A stretch of 64,000 bases of DNA from Micrasema longulum. Taxonomy: Eukaryota; Arthropoda; Insecta; Trichoptera; Brachycentridae. Shown piece by piece: positions 1 through 12,539 of the stretch. Under the pieces are notes generated by a model that saw nothing but the letters and a program-made list of their open reading frames with translations, did no database searches and was not told the DNA's origin. A program made the position numbers and the translations under genes. The stretch spans positions 1 to 64,000 of the forward strand of contig JAGVSM010003682.1 in the NCBI GenBank assembly GCA_022494885.1, written 5' to 3'. How positions within the stretch are numbered: position 1 is the stretch's first letter; every line of letters begins with the position of its first letter.

Positions 1-161
1 CGACACGAGACGAGTGTTTGACGTGTTGTTTTTTCGTTTCGCCGCGGGCTGCTATTCTGAATCTTCTCTTCCCTCTGAGGCGGATTAATTTAGATATTTT
101 TACTATTTTACATTAAACGTCAAATAAATATGAACATGTTAAATCAAACACGATTATTTTC

Positions 162-264
162 ATAAAATAAATAAAACAACTTTGTTTTTGACCACTAATT
201 TTAAATTTAAAAAAAAAAAAAAAAAAAATAGTGGTTAAAAACAAAGTTGTTTTATTTATTTTAT
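162..264. repeat. Hairpin (foldback) element with poly-A loop
   Basis: Two near-identical inverted arms of about 40 bp (ATAAAATAAATAAAACAACT... and its complement) flank an 18-20 nt A-run. One arm recurs alone at 25003-25045, so this is a dispersed MITE-like family. Confidence 0.7.
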
Positions 265-1030
265 TATAGTGAATAACCACAAAGTTAGTGCTTCAAATAT
301 AAACTTTATATAACGATGATTTTCATTTAGAATATTATTTTCACATTTAGAATGTGGACTGTATGTTTAATTGACTAGAATAAAAACGCTGTTTTTCCCT
401 TTGGAAATCTTGAAGTTTATTGTATGACCTTTTAACAGCTTTGCTGAATTACTTATATATACTTTGCTATATATATAACAATGACGACTAATTTCATCGG
501 AGACAATATTAAAATATTTTTTAAAGAATTTGTCGAGAAAGATAACGAAAATTCCATTGAAGTTGTATTTATAACCTTTCAATGCGTTCTGAACTAAGGA
601 GCGTATTCAGATCTAATAATACAAGAAACCTCAATGAATCATAACGTGAGTTAGCAATACAAAAAAATAAAATCGGTTCTTAATTAGACCTTTTTTTAAA
701 TCCAACCTTAAGCATTACCCAAACCACTTAATTAGGTTAAATTGACCAAACCGTATTAGTTTTATACATCATTTGACTTTTGATCATCAGTGTGGGCACA
801 AATCAAGCATGTCTTTCTTCACTATCCACAATTGCTCGCCTGATCAAAAATATCGATATTGAAATCTAACGACCAGAAAACATAAATTGAACCATTTCAA
901 AGCTGACAATATAGGACAATTCAGATATTGTTTTTGTTCCTTTTGAAGTGAATTGTGAGTATATCAAATATTTACTCAATGAAAAAGTTTCATGGGCTTT
1001 TAAACAATGGCATAAACATACTACAACGGC
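265..1030. other. AT-rich non-coding stretch
   Basis: No gene-like frame or known repeat is recognised. The longest open frames are short and lack coding character. Confidence 0.6.
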
Positions 1031-1035
1031 AGAAA

Positions 1036-1385
1036 AATAAAATATTGAAGCTAGTATATGACTTCTTTATCTAAAACCAACTAAAGAACTCTTTAGAAAA
1101 ATTCAACAATTAAATGTTAATTCACTTTTTCAATTAAAATCTTTCATTCGATTGATTCATTGTAGACAAAGAACTAAAACTTTGAAAAAATTGTAATAAG
1201 CATGGACATCATACATCAATTTAAGAACAATATCACATACAACATTCCAAAACGAAAAGACAATCGAGACAAATAAATCAGAGACTGAAATTATACAATA
1301 AACTAAAAGACGAAACTAAACAAAGGACTCGGACAAACTTTTCGAAAGATGTAAAAAATATTATTATAAACAACAGAGTATGAAT
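1036..1385 (+). mobile_element. LINE 3'-terminal remnant (CR1/Jockey-like)
   Basis: Degenerate frame with PTKELF..KLKTL-type words (ELKL.KNC.KHGHHT) and the ending ...AAACAACAGAGTATGAATAA. It is clearly the same family as 18640-19310 and is broken by many stops. Confidence 0.6.
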
Positions 1386-2030
1386 AATAAATGATATTGT
1401 AGTTCTACTCCCGGCAGTTCTACTCCCGGCAGTACACGTTCAGCGGTCGCATCCCTCAATTGGTTAGAAAACTACCCAATTGATAATATATTAGAGAGAG
1501 GAAACTGGAAAACTGAAAATACCTTCAGAAAATATTATCAAAGAGAGTTGCTAAATCATACAGTCTCAAAAGATTCCTCTCTAGCAAGCCTGTTTCAACC
1601 GGTTAATATCAAATAAAGGCGTCACCCGGTCACCAAGAGATAACAGACAGATCTCTCATAATATGGACTCCAGAAATCAATTCAGAACACATAATATTGG
1701 AGTTTTACCTACCGTTAAGACTCTTATTATGTTTCTATTGATTTCTGGAGTCCAGGTAACACCTACCTGGTGCATTATGAGCTTTATGGAAAAACAAAAT
1801 CCATGGATGACCGGGATACCAAATTGGCGGAAACGGACAGAGCGACCATAGATTAAGACATTGACCCAGGAATAGACGATACGAAACCACAGACAACGGA
1901 AAAGAAAATGAACGCTTCTCTCAACTACCAAGTTGAAAAATTAATGTAATCATCCGTAAGGGTTAATAATAAATGAAATTGTAGTTGGTAGTTGTAAAAT
2001 TAATGTAATCATCCGTAAGGGTTAAATAAA
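1386..2030. repeat. Repetitive block with direct and inverted repeats
   Basis: Holds a tandem GTTCTACTCCCGGCA pair (1400-1432) and a perfect 17-bp inverted repeat, GGACTCCAGAAATCAAT at 1665-1681 with its complement at 1737-1753. It also holds a direct repeat AATTAATGTAATCATCCGTA (about 1938 and 1997). Probably transposon debris; no coding function is seen. Confidence 0.55.
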
Positions 2031-3920
2031 TTTTCAAATATTTTTTTTAAAAATTTGCTAACACAAACTTTGTTTTAAAGCATAAAATTCCTATCATAAA
2101 TTACTTTACAAAGTAATTCGTTAATTAAATATATGATGTATAAATAGAACTTATAGTAACAACTAAGAAAAAATGCGTTTTGTTAAAAGATCTTTCATTA
2201 AAAAAATTAAACCACTAATTGCATTTGTTTAAATGCATTTACATTTCGTCGTTGCGCCTCGGAAGCCGGCTGTGTGTATTTATTTCAATAAATACGTTTT
2301 TTAACGAAAAAAATAGTTGGAAAATCTTTTTAATCACAGATAAAATGATAATGTATCAATTTTCATAAACATACTACAGTTAAGTAGGTGTCAAATAATA
2401 AAAAAAAATGATCCTAAACGTTTCTATGAATTAAAGTCTGACTTGGTTTTTGTTTCTTTAGAACTCTTTTGTAAAAAACACAGCCTATTTCTAAGGCACA
2501 ACGATGATTTGTACATTTATCATCCACCTAAAACAGATAAATCTCGTAAAAAAGATGTCAGAATAATTAGCTACCAAATTGTTGACTTAAGTTTTCATAA
2601 ATTGCTGACGAATCATCATCAAACTACAATGGAAGTAAAGATTTCTAAATAAGCGAATCGTCGATATTGATAAGAGATAGAAAGCATTGTCATAAATCTA
2701 TTCGTTTAATCTGCGTTTATCGTTTACCTACTAAAATTGAATAATGGTCGCTCATTTATAAAAGATTAACTAAAACCTTTGTTAGAATCATATACGAACT
2801 TTCATACAAACGATAGCGAACAGTTCGTTTGTTCGTTTTAATTCCGCTGTGGTAGGTTCCCAGCACGTAACCACGTAGCGTACGTGATAGTGATTTAACT
2901 TAAATCTGTTTATGTAAGAGATGATCAGGAGCGCAGGAAGACGCGGAAGTATTCAGTCTGGAGACGATCTGATGGCGCATTCTTCACAGAATCTGTCTCT
3001 GCTGTAAAGAACATGGGTCAGTGTCCCCGAGACCATAAATCACAACTGGTAGTTACGAGAAATTTACAAGATAAATTATGCGAGAACGATATTGTAATTT
3101 ACTCGAATATTCGTACTTCAATTATTTCATCATCATTTTCCGATAGATATTGTAGTGTGTCATCTTTAAGTCAGTAGCTCCATCACAAATAACTATCAAC
3201 GTGCTTAAAAACATGCCAAGCATTTGAGCGATCATAATGAACATGCTTAAGTTATCGCAGTCATAAGTCAACGCGTGTTTAATCTCTAAGTCAACGCTCG
3301 TGTCGGTTTGTTTTTTGTTTTCCTCGTGAATTAATACAGTTCAGTGGCGAAAAATAGGCGTCTACTTTAAAAAAATAATACATTATTTTGCATTTGCAAA
3401 ATAGTAAGGAGTATCTAATACAAAAAAGTAAAAATTAGGTTACAATTACTCTGGCGGCTGCTTTTTTTGACATTTCGCTTGCCAACCGCCGGCTAAATGC
3501 AATAAATAGCATGATAAATAATAAATAAATAAATAATAATAGCAGTTTTGGAATATTTTCCATATTTACATGGGTGAAATTAAAATATGTGATTGCGCAG
3601 TAGGATTATACGTCGTGAAATGTTAATATTTTGACATTTAATATCAGGCGTTCACAGATGTTGCATTGCGATCGCGAATACGATAAACAACCATGGTAAG
3701 AAATTGTTTTCACGTCGCTTATTAGCACGTCGATAGTTATTTGTGATTGAGCTACAGGAGTGATAACACCGCTCGCTTCTTGAATACTTTCTTTCTTAAT
3801 AGGAATACATCGACACTTTTGTTTAGAGAGATCTCGGTTAATTGGTGTTCGGCGGATCCTTGGCAGAGTTAATAAGAATCTGACTCGGTTATTACGTTTT
3901 CTACAGCAAAGACATCATTG
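2031..3920. other. Non-coding stretch with a few CpG-containing segments
   Basis: No recognised gene. Segments 2820-3010 and 3260-3380 are less AT-rich and contain TCAGT initiator-like words (for example at about 3341), so unspliced UTR exons cannot be excluded, but nothing is supported. Confidence 0.45.
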
Positions 3921-3929
3921 ATACGCATA

Positions 3930-4178
3930 TTCATCACCACTCCCTTTTCCGCTCCCAGGGGTGCATAGAGCACTGCATTGGTAAACCAAATGCAGCTTAC
4001 TTCGATTATTCGTTACATGAAGGTCAACTGATCAGTCGTACGATTCAGGTGCCAGTCGGGGAACAATAAAATATTGCAGTTTTAACTATTTTTATATCAA
4101 TATTTTAAGTCCTCCCTACCAGGAATCGAACTCAGGATCTCAAAAATTGTAGACGAATGCACCAACCACTTAACTAAT
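3930..4178 (-). mobile_element. tRNA-derived SINE (family B-like body)
   Basis: On the minus strand it starts with a tRNA-like head (GGTTGGTGCATTCGTC as box A and GAGTTCGATTCCTGG as box B). It is followed by a body shared with 46120-46296 and the 53.0 kb copy (CACTGCATTGGTAAACC, GTGCATAG). The tRNA fold is degraded, so it is not a working tRNA. Confidence 0.7.
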
Positions 4179-4239
4179 AATAAAACTAAAATGAGAGAAA
4201 AAATAAAATAAATCATTAACGTAAAAAAAAATAACAGAA

Positions 4240-4378
4240 AACGTAATATAATTGAGTTATGAGTCCTGCTCCAATACAGCCATTACCTCGAATCCCAGCA
4301 GTGATTCACCAATTTGCTGATTATGATGTAACAGCTTTTTTCCAGCGGTTCTTTGAGGCCTGTTATCTGGTGTCTAAA
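4240..4378 (-). mobile_element. LINE fragment related to 49480-49760
   Basis: Shares CCTGCTCCAAT, CACCAATT.GCTGATT and ATC.GGTGTC blocks with 49480-49590, where a coherent reverse-transcriptase C-terminal frame survives. Confidence 0.4.
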
Positions 4379-4414
4379 ATAAGTATTGTTTATTTGGTTA
4401 TTTTTTTAATTTTT

Positions 4415-4628
4415 TTATTATGAATCGCTTTTTTAATTTCTAAGATTTCTTGTCTAATTTTGATATTTTATTTTCAACGTGAAGTACTTTTAATTCAGTG
4501 TCTTTATTGAAGTTATGATTATTTTCTATCAGATGGTTTGTGAATTTAGAAAAATTATTATTATTTAAGTATCTTAAGTGTTCTTTTACTCTAATATTAA
4601 AGTTTCTTTTAGTTTTTCCAATGTAGAT
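4415..4628 (-). pseudogene. Penelope-like GIY-YIG endonuclease remnant
   Basis: Read on the minus strand from 4628: IYIGKTKRNFNIRVKEHL, then about 20 residues later FTNHLIENNHNFNKDTELKVLH, then a stop. This is the GIY-YIG nuclease signature (YIG, R..EH, H....H) of Penelope-like retroelements. It is broken by an in-frame stop after about 70 codons. Related pieces lie at 5345-5400 and 24755-24945. Confidence 0.7.
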
Positions 4629-4639
4629 TGAATCTCAAT

Positions 4640-6140
4640 TATTACAATTTAATAAGCATACCCCCAGATTCATTATATTTATGGACTTTGTCTTTGTGAT
4701 TTTTTAACAATGTTCCTATATAATTTGTTATGTAGAATACAGGTTTAATGTTTGATGGTAGGGAATTAGATAATTGTTTGAAAAAAATGACATCGATAAA
4801 ATATAAAATTATAAAATAAAGTCAGTAGACTCAAATCAGTGTTTGATTTTTTATATTACTCGTATAAGTTTAAAGTCTTTTTACTAATGTTATATCCCTC
4901 CATAGAGTAAAACACCTTTTTTGCATTGTTTTTGCACACTTGCATATTCTCGTATATGTTTCGCGACTTGCTATTTTTATTGCAAATTATTGGTGGTAAT
5001 ACAATAGTTTCTAAAACTGACATGCGTTTAGTAAGGAAATAACCAACCTATATATTTACTAATCGTAATGCTTGAAAACATAAGAATCTTAAATGATATA
5101 CAAAATAATTCGCGGGTAACAAGTATATTCACAAACTTTCACCATTTGGCCAGAATAACGTCAAATTTCTAGGCAGCGTAAAATTTAGCTGCTTTAGAAA
5201 GTAAATCAACGGACGACAAAAAACCTTTATATTAGTTGCGGTTATTCATCATAATTAAAAACAAAATGAAACAACTTTTTTTTACCACTTATTTGAATTA
5301 AACAAGAGTGAACTATAGGTTAAACTGTTTATTTAATATTTGATTATTATTATTCTGTAATTATTTATCGCTTTTTTAATTTCTAAGATTTCTAAATTGT
5401 CAAATTTTAATAAATAAAAATTATTTGATTTATTTTCATTATTTATTTTATTCGTTTTGTTTATTTTATAATTTTTTTTCTTTTCATGTTTTTTTTTTTT
5501 CGTTTTATTCAATTAAATCATTTTAATGCATTTTCAGTATAGTAATAATGCCAATAGAGTGATTTTTTTATTACTGTATTTAAATATAAATATATGTATT
5601 TTTATTTTATTTGCAACTAAGTGTAACATTTCTTAATTGTTAAATTGCTTTTATTTTGATACCGATAATGTACATAATCAAAAGCTTACACCACTGTGGA
5701 CAATTTATATTAAATATTTTCACAATTTTCGTTTATATTATTTTTATTTTTTGTATACAATATATGTAAAAACTGATGTTTTTTTCCTGAATAAAAATAA
5801 GTAAGTATTTGTGTAGTCATGTTCAACACGTAGAAACTTTAACCTAGTGTCTTTATAAAATCTTTGATTATCAGATGGTTTGGGAGTAACGCGAAATTTT
5901 CATAAACGAAGATGTATGTAGTAAGGAAATAACGTGTCTATTTGTTATACGCCAATGGTTAGGTTAGGTGGCGTAGGTAGCTTCACCTACAATTGTTGTT
6001 AAATTACAAATATAGAATAGGCATTATGAGGTAATTGTCTGGGAATCACAGTGGTAACTTGGTCTAGTTGGACCATATTATACAAAAACCATTTAACCCA
6101 CAATTAGCGAAATTTGTATTTTTGATGAATAGTTAAAATA
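4640..6140. other. AT-rich stretch with Penelope debris
   Basis: Contains a short minus-strand repeat of the Penelope 3' part (about 5345-5400) and otherwise poly-T/A-rich sequence. No gene is seen. Confidence 0.5.
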
Positions 6141-6145
6141 TATTT

Positions 6146-6440
6146 AACAATGTTTGAGTATGTCCAAATGCTTGCAGTCTGGCTGGATTTTCTCCCTAGG
6201 GAGTTATTCATATTTAAATTTATTTCAACGGAGAGGAAAAACATTTTTGAGAAGGGAATATGGAAGTCTTGGCGTTTACAGGGCTTATGACCTGTCATTG
6301 GCTTGTTTAAGTGGCCACTTTACACACTGTGTAACGTTCCCATGTTTTCCCTCTCGGTTGAAATAAATTAAAACATGAATAACTCCCTAGGGAGGAAATC
6401 CAGCCAGTCTGCAAGCATTTGGATATACTCAAACATTGTT
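6146..6440. mobile_element. MITE family 1, full copy with about 100-bp terminal inverted repeats
   Basis: Both ends read AACAATGTTTGAGTATGTCC on opposite strands. The arms run through CTCCCTAGGGAG and GAGAGGGAAAACAT motifs. The core TGGCCACTTTACACACTG is shared with copies at 15560, 41637 and 54036. No transposase is encoded; short frames inside are meaningless. Confidence 0.85.
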
Positions 6441-6489
6441 GAATTAACTACCTGGTAAAAGAAGAAGTATGAAAATTGGAAATTTGTTT

Positions 6490-6755
6490 TCAGGCGTTGC
6501 CTAGTAGGTGATTTAGTTTAGCCGGATGAATCTTGCCCACGTGATAAAGGTTTCAGCTCTTTTGCTTCACAAAATCAACAGATGGAAGAGTTGAGGAAAT
6601 GTGGGTGTTCAAACATGGGCAGAATGATGAATGTTACACAGTGTGTAAAGTGGCCACTTAAACCAGCAAATGACAGGTCATAAGCCCTGTAAATGCCTAG
6701 ACTTCCATATTCCCTCCTCAAAAATATTTTCCCTCTCTGTTGAAATGAATAAGAA
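6490..6755. mobile_element. MITE family 1, partial copy (long internal variant)
   Basis: Shares GATAAAGGTTTCAGCTCTTTT, ACACAGTGTGTAAAGTGG and TTTTCCCTCTCTGTTGAAAT with the other copies; the outer inverted repeat is missing. It follows the full copy within 50 bp. Confidence 0.7.
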
Positions 6756-7540
6756 TATATTTACATAAAAAATTATTAATTTGCTGAAAATATCCAACCC
6801 AAAAGATGAACATATTGTTTTTTATCGATTTTTCAACCCACAACCAATCGGTCTAAATAAATATTCTGATAAAAACATTCTTGCGGGTTTATAGCTTTCA
6901 GGATTTTTCCCTTTAAAATTTAGCATACCTATGGATATAAAATTACCTAATTTTACCAAAAGGCGCGGTAAAATACCGTAATTTACGGTATTTTACGGTA
7001 ATTTTTGGTTAGAAACGAATATGACGTACTAATTTATATTTTTCGAAGATGTAATAAATACGAGTAGCTTTGTTTTAGGACACGTTACATGACAGTGAAA
7101 ATCAGGTTTAGATCCACCGAGTGGTTGTCGAGATTTATTATAAGCATGGTATATACCATTGTGTAATTCTACTTTCCTTTATAATAATTTTCTATGTATA
7201 AAAATGTCCTTAAAAATGCCTATTGGGCGTATATATAAATAAATAAATAATGGTATATTATGTTTTAAAATTTCGCAAATATTCATACGCAATTATCTCA
7301 GTTTTTCAATTTGGTTGGATAGTTTCTGCAAAACATGGTCCAATTTACTTTGCGTATCTAACAGCAGAAAATTTATAAAAGGAAACATTAATTGGATCAT
7401 TGGTTAATCATACAACTCCCTATCCACAGTTAATTTCGTAATAATCACACCCGATGGTGCATAGGGCTCTGTATTGGTATACCACTTACCATATGCATGG
7501 TTATTAGTGGGTTTTGGTTGCAACTACGAGAAAAGTCACT
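6756..7540. other. Non-coding stretch with a SINE fragment
   Basis: Segment 7439-7560 resembles the body of the family-B SINEs (GGTGCATAGGGCTCTGTATTGG). A palindromic ACGGTATTTTACGGTAATT run lies at about 6980. No coding signal. Confidence 0.45.
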
Positions 7541-7547
7541 TTCAGAA

Positions 7548-7800
7548 TATATTATTACGAAAATAATTAAATTGCTAATATGTAACAAGGCTTTATATTG
7601 ATATTATTTTATGCTAACAGACATCTATTAATTTTTTTGTAAATAAATTTCGTATAAAAAGTAAGTATGCTTTTAGTTCTTAATAATGTATGTATTACTT
7701 TTTAAATTTATATAATTTCTTTAATTTTTTTTCTTTGTAAAGGAAAAATAAAATACAAGCTGGTTTCGCGGTTTAGTGAGTTTCATTATTTTTCCTTTTA
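7548..7800 (+). mobile_element. LINE 3' untranslated end, copy 1
   Basis: About 250 bp closely matching 19555-19810 (ATATGTAACAAGGCTTTATATTG ... TTTCATTATTTTTCCTTTTATA). In the second copy it follows a LINE C-terminal frame. Confidence 0.6.
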
Positions 7801-9155
7801 TATTTTCTGTTCATGTTTACCTTCTTAATTGAAAATATATATAAATAAAAAAAAATTAAAGATTTTTTGGGTTTTTTTCGTACATTTTCAATAAACTACA
7901 ACGCCGTACAATTTAATATTCTAATTTTTGCCGTGCGTAAGAAAACGTTTTTTGCATCCAATTTCACGTAGGGCGGAATTTTCTCATTGTGCAATTAACA
8001 TTACTGGTCATGTTATAGTAAGTTTTTAATGTGGTTTTAATTCGCTGTATTATTTCAAAAGCAACAAAATCTGACACTCACTAATCCGGATAATTAGAGT
8101 TCTATTGTTGTCATAGAATATTGATAATAAAAATTTATTTATTCCAAAATTGGGAAGAATTATGAAATTAATTTCGACACTATATGTTATAGGTATATTC
8201 CCTACACGTGCGGGCCAAAAGTGTGTATGTTGCGTCGCTCGAAAATGAAGGCAGCTTGAATATGTCTCGATGTATGAGTGTTTCCAATCCCGCATTTATT
8301 TATATTTGGTATACACTTTACAGTTTATTATTTTGTAGAGAAATTTTATATTGAAACAACACGGCGTTTAGTCAGGGAATCAAAATGAATAAACGTATTT
8401 TTTTTTAGTTATTTGGATATAACAGAAAACTGATAAGAAATTTTCAAAAGCTTCACTTTTTGATTAAATCATTGTTTTTTGTACTCCCTTTTAATACCGC
8501 GTTCTCAATACTTAGAGCTAAGTGAATAATTACAATTTCGCAATAATTAACAGAATTTCTTTTAAAAAAGGATTATACTATTAACTTTGTAGAACGGAAA
8601 TGTTTTTATAGAAGCTTTTTATAAAATCTACCGGGATTTGTACTATGGCAATACATATTAATATGTAACACAGACATGTGGTAAAAACATCGTCTTGAAA
8701 ACTTATGCACGCATTTCCGTCGCTTACGAGTTCGTTTCCCGTCAAATACGACATTATGTTTATGGACGGTACCGTTTATTCTCGTTAAATAACGGAAGCG
8801 TTGATTATGATCTTCAACTTAATTATTACGAAAAACCTCCATGAATCATTAATATTTTAAATAAGATAAAACACAGGTTTCATTCGTGTTTAATGTCAAC
8901 CAAGGTAAAAATACATTCAGATTTTATAATATTATTTCATTTTAATTTAATTTATTGGGAACATGACAAGTTTTTATATATTTAGTAAGTATATAATAAA
9001 AAGTTTATTATACTCGTACATATTATGGAATAACAAATTTATAATTAAAAGATTACAATTATAAATAATTTAATTTTAATTTTTTGAAAATATTAAGTAA
9101 AGGTGAATTAACTAGATTAACAAGTTACAGCAGGGATGGAGAATACCTTAAATAA
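7801..9155. other. AT-rich non-coding stretch
   Basis: Segment 7890-7985 is repeated at 53770-53850 (GTACAATTTAAT, CGTAAGAAAACGTTTTTTGCATCC), an unnamed dispersed repeat. Nothing else is recognised. Confidence 0.5.
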
Positions 9156-9159
9156 GGGA

Positions 9160-9262
9160 ATTGTAATTTGTTAATCTCAATGACTCCCGAGGGGGTGATA
9201 TCCAGTATTTTGTCTACGAACATTTGGACAAACTCAAATATTGTATTGAATTAACTAGGTTT
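9160..9262. mobile_element. MITE family 1, end fragment
   Basis: Retains GATATCCAG, CATTTGGACAAACTCAAATATTG. It is followed, like the full copy at 6440, by GAATTAACTA, suggesting the true end lies a few bases further out. Confidence 0.55.
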
Positions 9263-9339
9263 AACTGTCCATTTATAAGTTTATTAGCTGGGTTATTGTC
9301 ATTTTTTATTATTTCTAGCTGTTCTAACAGATATACCCT

Positions 9340-9841
9340 TTGTAAATAAATATTTTTTTTATTTAACTTTTTGTACATAATATTATTTGTTCATTGGCCG
9401 GCTTATTGCCAAATGGCAATTTCTTCCAACCAACCAATAAAATAATAGTTTTATCTTTATAATTTAAGTTACCGAACATATTCAATAGAAAAAAAAATAT
9501 TAAAAAGTTAAAAATATATAAAAATTGAAATAAACGTATTAGTTTATAAATTACCTTAAATCAAAACTATTACTCAATGGGAAAAAGGAAAAAAGAAGAA
9601 AGTGGAAAAAGGAAAGGAGGAGAGATTAAGGAAGAGAAAGGAGATGTTTCTTCAGACGTGATTTAAACAGAGATAATGTAGTAACATCTTTGATGGTGGA
9701 TGGGAGATGATTCCACAGTCGAGCCGCATGGACACTATATAAGTTAGAGAAGAAAGAGGAATTGTGGATGTAAACCATGAACTGATAAGCGTTGAAATTT
9801 TTCACGCAGGTATATAGAAGCGTTAGGACTATGAAGTACAT
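9340..9841 (-). mobile_element. LINE C-terminal and 3' UTR remnant
   Basis: The minus frame 9841-9626 ends ..SVHAARLWNHLPSTIKD..LFKSRLKKHLL, the usual C-terminus of arthropod non-LTR retrotransposon ORF2 (ARLWN.LP, FK..LK.HLL). AT-rich 3' UTR follows. Confidence 0.65.
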
Positions 9842-9844
9842 TTT

Positions 9845-12060
9845 TGTATATTTTATATATTTGAATATTTTATAATAAATAAAGTAGAATTATAATCCAA
9901 TAAACTTGTTTTTTTTGGATACATAACCAAATTAAAGCATTCATTTTAATTGTTTTTTTTTTAATTGAAATTTTTACTTAAAAAATATGTTCATAATATT
10001 GCAAAATAGAAATAGAATGTAATGAGAATAGAAGATAGAAGTGGAACAGGCATTTTCAGAGCTTGTAAACTGTATTAATTGGTTTAAGTTATCACTTTAT
10101 AGACTGTATAACATTAACTATTCTGCCTAAATTTATACATCAAACTTTTATGAAGTAAAATATCTGAAACTTCTATTGATTTGTTTAGATTAGATTCGTT
10201 GAAAAATTAACCCGATTTGTTATTATGTAGTAAATTACACTTATTAAGAATTATGTAGGTTACGATTATTGAATGATACGCGATGAACATATCTCAGATT
10301 AGATTTATTTTTCAGTGATTATACGATTGAAAGAATAATTTATAATCAAAGGCTTTAGGAATTAAAATGTCACATATTCGTTGGGAGGCTTTCGGCAAAG
10401 AAAAGAGAGCGCGATCTCTCTTCTGTTTTTGTGTTATAAAATTGTGACCGGGACCTCTGTTGACCGATAACTCTGTTGACATTTTGTGCGATGTTCAGGC
10501 ATATGTGCCCCCTTCAGCTGATAGCGAAACTGGTTCTACGCTGCAATTGTTTATTGGCATTAGTAAAAAATTGAGGGGATCCTGAGGAATAATGACGACG
10601 TGTTGGCCTCAGTCCATACATTCTTCTCTCTTCTCGTTAATCTGCATGGAGGTTGTATTTTTAGGATTTTTTTTTTGTTAACTTTTATCCATGCCCAGCT
10701 GAAAGAGTCTCTCGGGACTCCATAATAGCTGCGGGTGGATAGTGGGCTTCAAGATCCCCTCAATGTAATATTCAATTGTTTCTGGATTCCCATTTCGAGT
10801 AAGTAAAAAATCCATATCCGCTTCAATTCGACTAAGTACTAATGCTGTGCTCTATACGATATATCGATAAGGAAATGATAATGATGATAAAAGTTATCCT
10901 TTTTTTAAAGAAAATTATTTCAAATTTATTTACTAAGCATTATGTTGATAAGTATACGGTGAGTTATTTGAAATATATGGTTCTCTGAAATTAAATCTGA
11001 CTTAAATTTCAAAATTCTTTAAGAGAAGTTTAAGGCTTAACTTTGCCCTTAACTGAGAGACCGTATTTGGCGGAACTTATGGAAACAATTTGTCGATCTA
11101 AGGAAGAGGTAAGAACTCTAGGTGATAAGGATTCTTGGAAGTGTCCGGGGTTCACAACTTACACAACGAGACAAATAAAAAAGAACTACCATTTTGTTTT
11201 TTCTGATAGTGCATAATGAACATTCTTTTTGCGCAATTAAAATAAAATGATTGGTCCCACCGATATTAATTTTCCAACCGCTAACCAACCGATACCGTTA
11301 ATAATGTGGACAGGTAGGTCCCACGGTAAAATACAACTCCCGACCTGGCAGCACTGAACCGAAGTGACAGTTCAGCGTTTTCAGGAGCCTGGCAACATAT
11401 TATGCATATTCGAAATCGGAATAAAGAGATCGAATTCGATACGCGCTCTGCTAAAGTTTCACGCGCGATTCTTGCCGCCAAGTAATTATACCAATCTTAC
11501 AAATAAAAATATTGGCGAAGAACCGTATTGAGGTTACCATTATTTTGTATTACTGCTGTTTAAAAGATCATCTACAAATCAATTGCTGTTAAAAAATATA
11601 CGTTTTGCGAAAGCGCCAGCGCCAGATAATCGACCTTTACATGATTTGATTAAATAAAAATATGTTTTTATAAACCAGTGTTTTTAATCCATAGATTAAT
11701 ACATATACATCGAATACATGTCATTATATTTTTACTACTAAGAACCGCAGCGAAATTCAGACGAAAACAGAAGCATTCTGTGTAAATTTTATTACCATGC
11801 CATTAGCAACTCACAATGCAATAGTCAGCTATGTCACGCTCACAAGCGCGTATTTTCATAATGCGTATGCCGTGCGATGTCATACCATGAGCTTATTCAC
11901 AGATACTACACAATGCGTTTGTGTAAGTATTGCGAATGCGCCAGCTTTAAAAAATCCACCAGTACCTACGGCTCGATGTGTTTCTGTAATCTGTAGCTAA
12001 CTTCGTGGTCAATAATTATATAATTGTTTTTCTCCGTATAGGTGACACTATTAGGTTATT
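9845..12060. other. Non-coding stretch, partly repeat-derived
   Basis: Segments 10590-10780 and 30150-30290 share GTGGGCTT.AGATC.CCTCAATG. Segment 11265-11480 is CpG-containing and mid-GC, with TTCAGTG on both strands, but no exon can be supported. The frame at 11797-12000 shows no family signature. Confidence 0.4.
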
Positions 12061-12067
12061 ACTCTTA

Positions 12068-12165
12068 GGTCCTGACGAAACCGGTAGGCATAGGAAAGTC
12101 TGTACCCTTGGGTAACCACTTATGGTTATATTATACAATTATTTACGAACATTTAATGAAATATT
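12068..12165 (+). repeat. Dispersed repeat shared with 44671-44765
   Basis: Both have GTCCTGACGAA...CGAAACCGGTAG.CATAG.AAAGTC...GTAA.CACTTATGG/GTGGTTATA, followed by ATTTA..AA..ATTT. The family is not identified. Confidence 0.5.
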
Positions 12166-12539
12166 AAATCACAAAGAATATTAATAAGATGGATTTTTTA
12201 CTTGGAAATATTTTTTTGTATTTACCCTACACAGCCCTTATATTTTTACACAACAGTTCTTTGGCCACTTTTTAAATATCCTTAACCCTAACTTCCTTGA
12301 ATCTCTTCCTGTCTCATTCCAAACTCATTTCCTGATCCCTCATTCCTCGTCATATGGTTACACACATAAAGAGAGACATTTACCCAAGCGTCAACCACAA
12401 CCATAATACTCTAATAGGGATCTGATACTAAGTGAAGGGGTCAACACTGTTCTGGCATCGAGACAACACTAAAACGTAAGCAAAAAGGTCCACAACCTTT
12501 TGCCAGAATCGTGGAAAGACGGGAGTGTTGTCAAGTTAC

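Noticed and set aside
9626..9841. Small host protein of 71 residues
   Set aside because: The sequence is the C-terminus of a LINE ORF2 (ARLWNHLP motif) without an upstream reverse-transcriptase domain.
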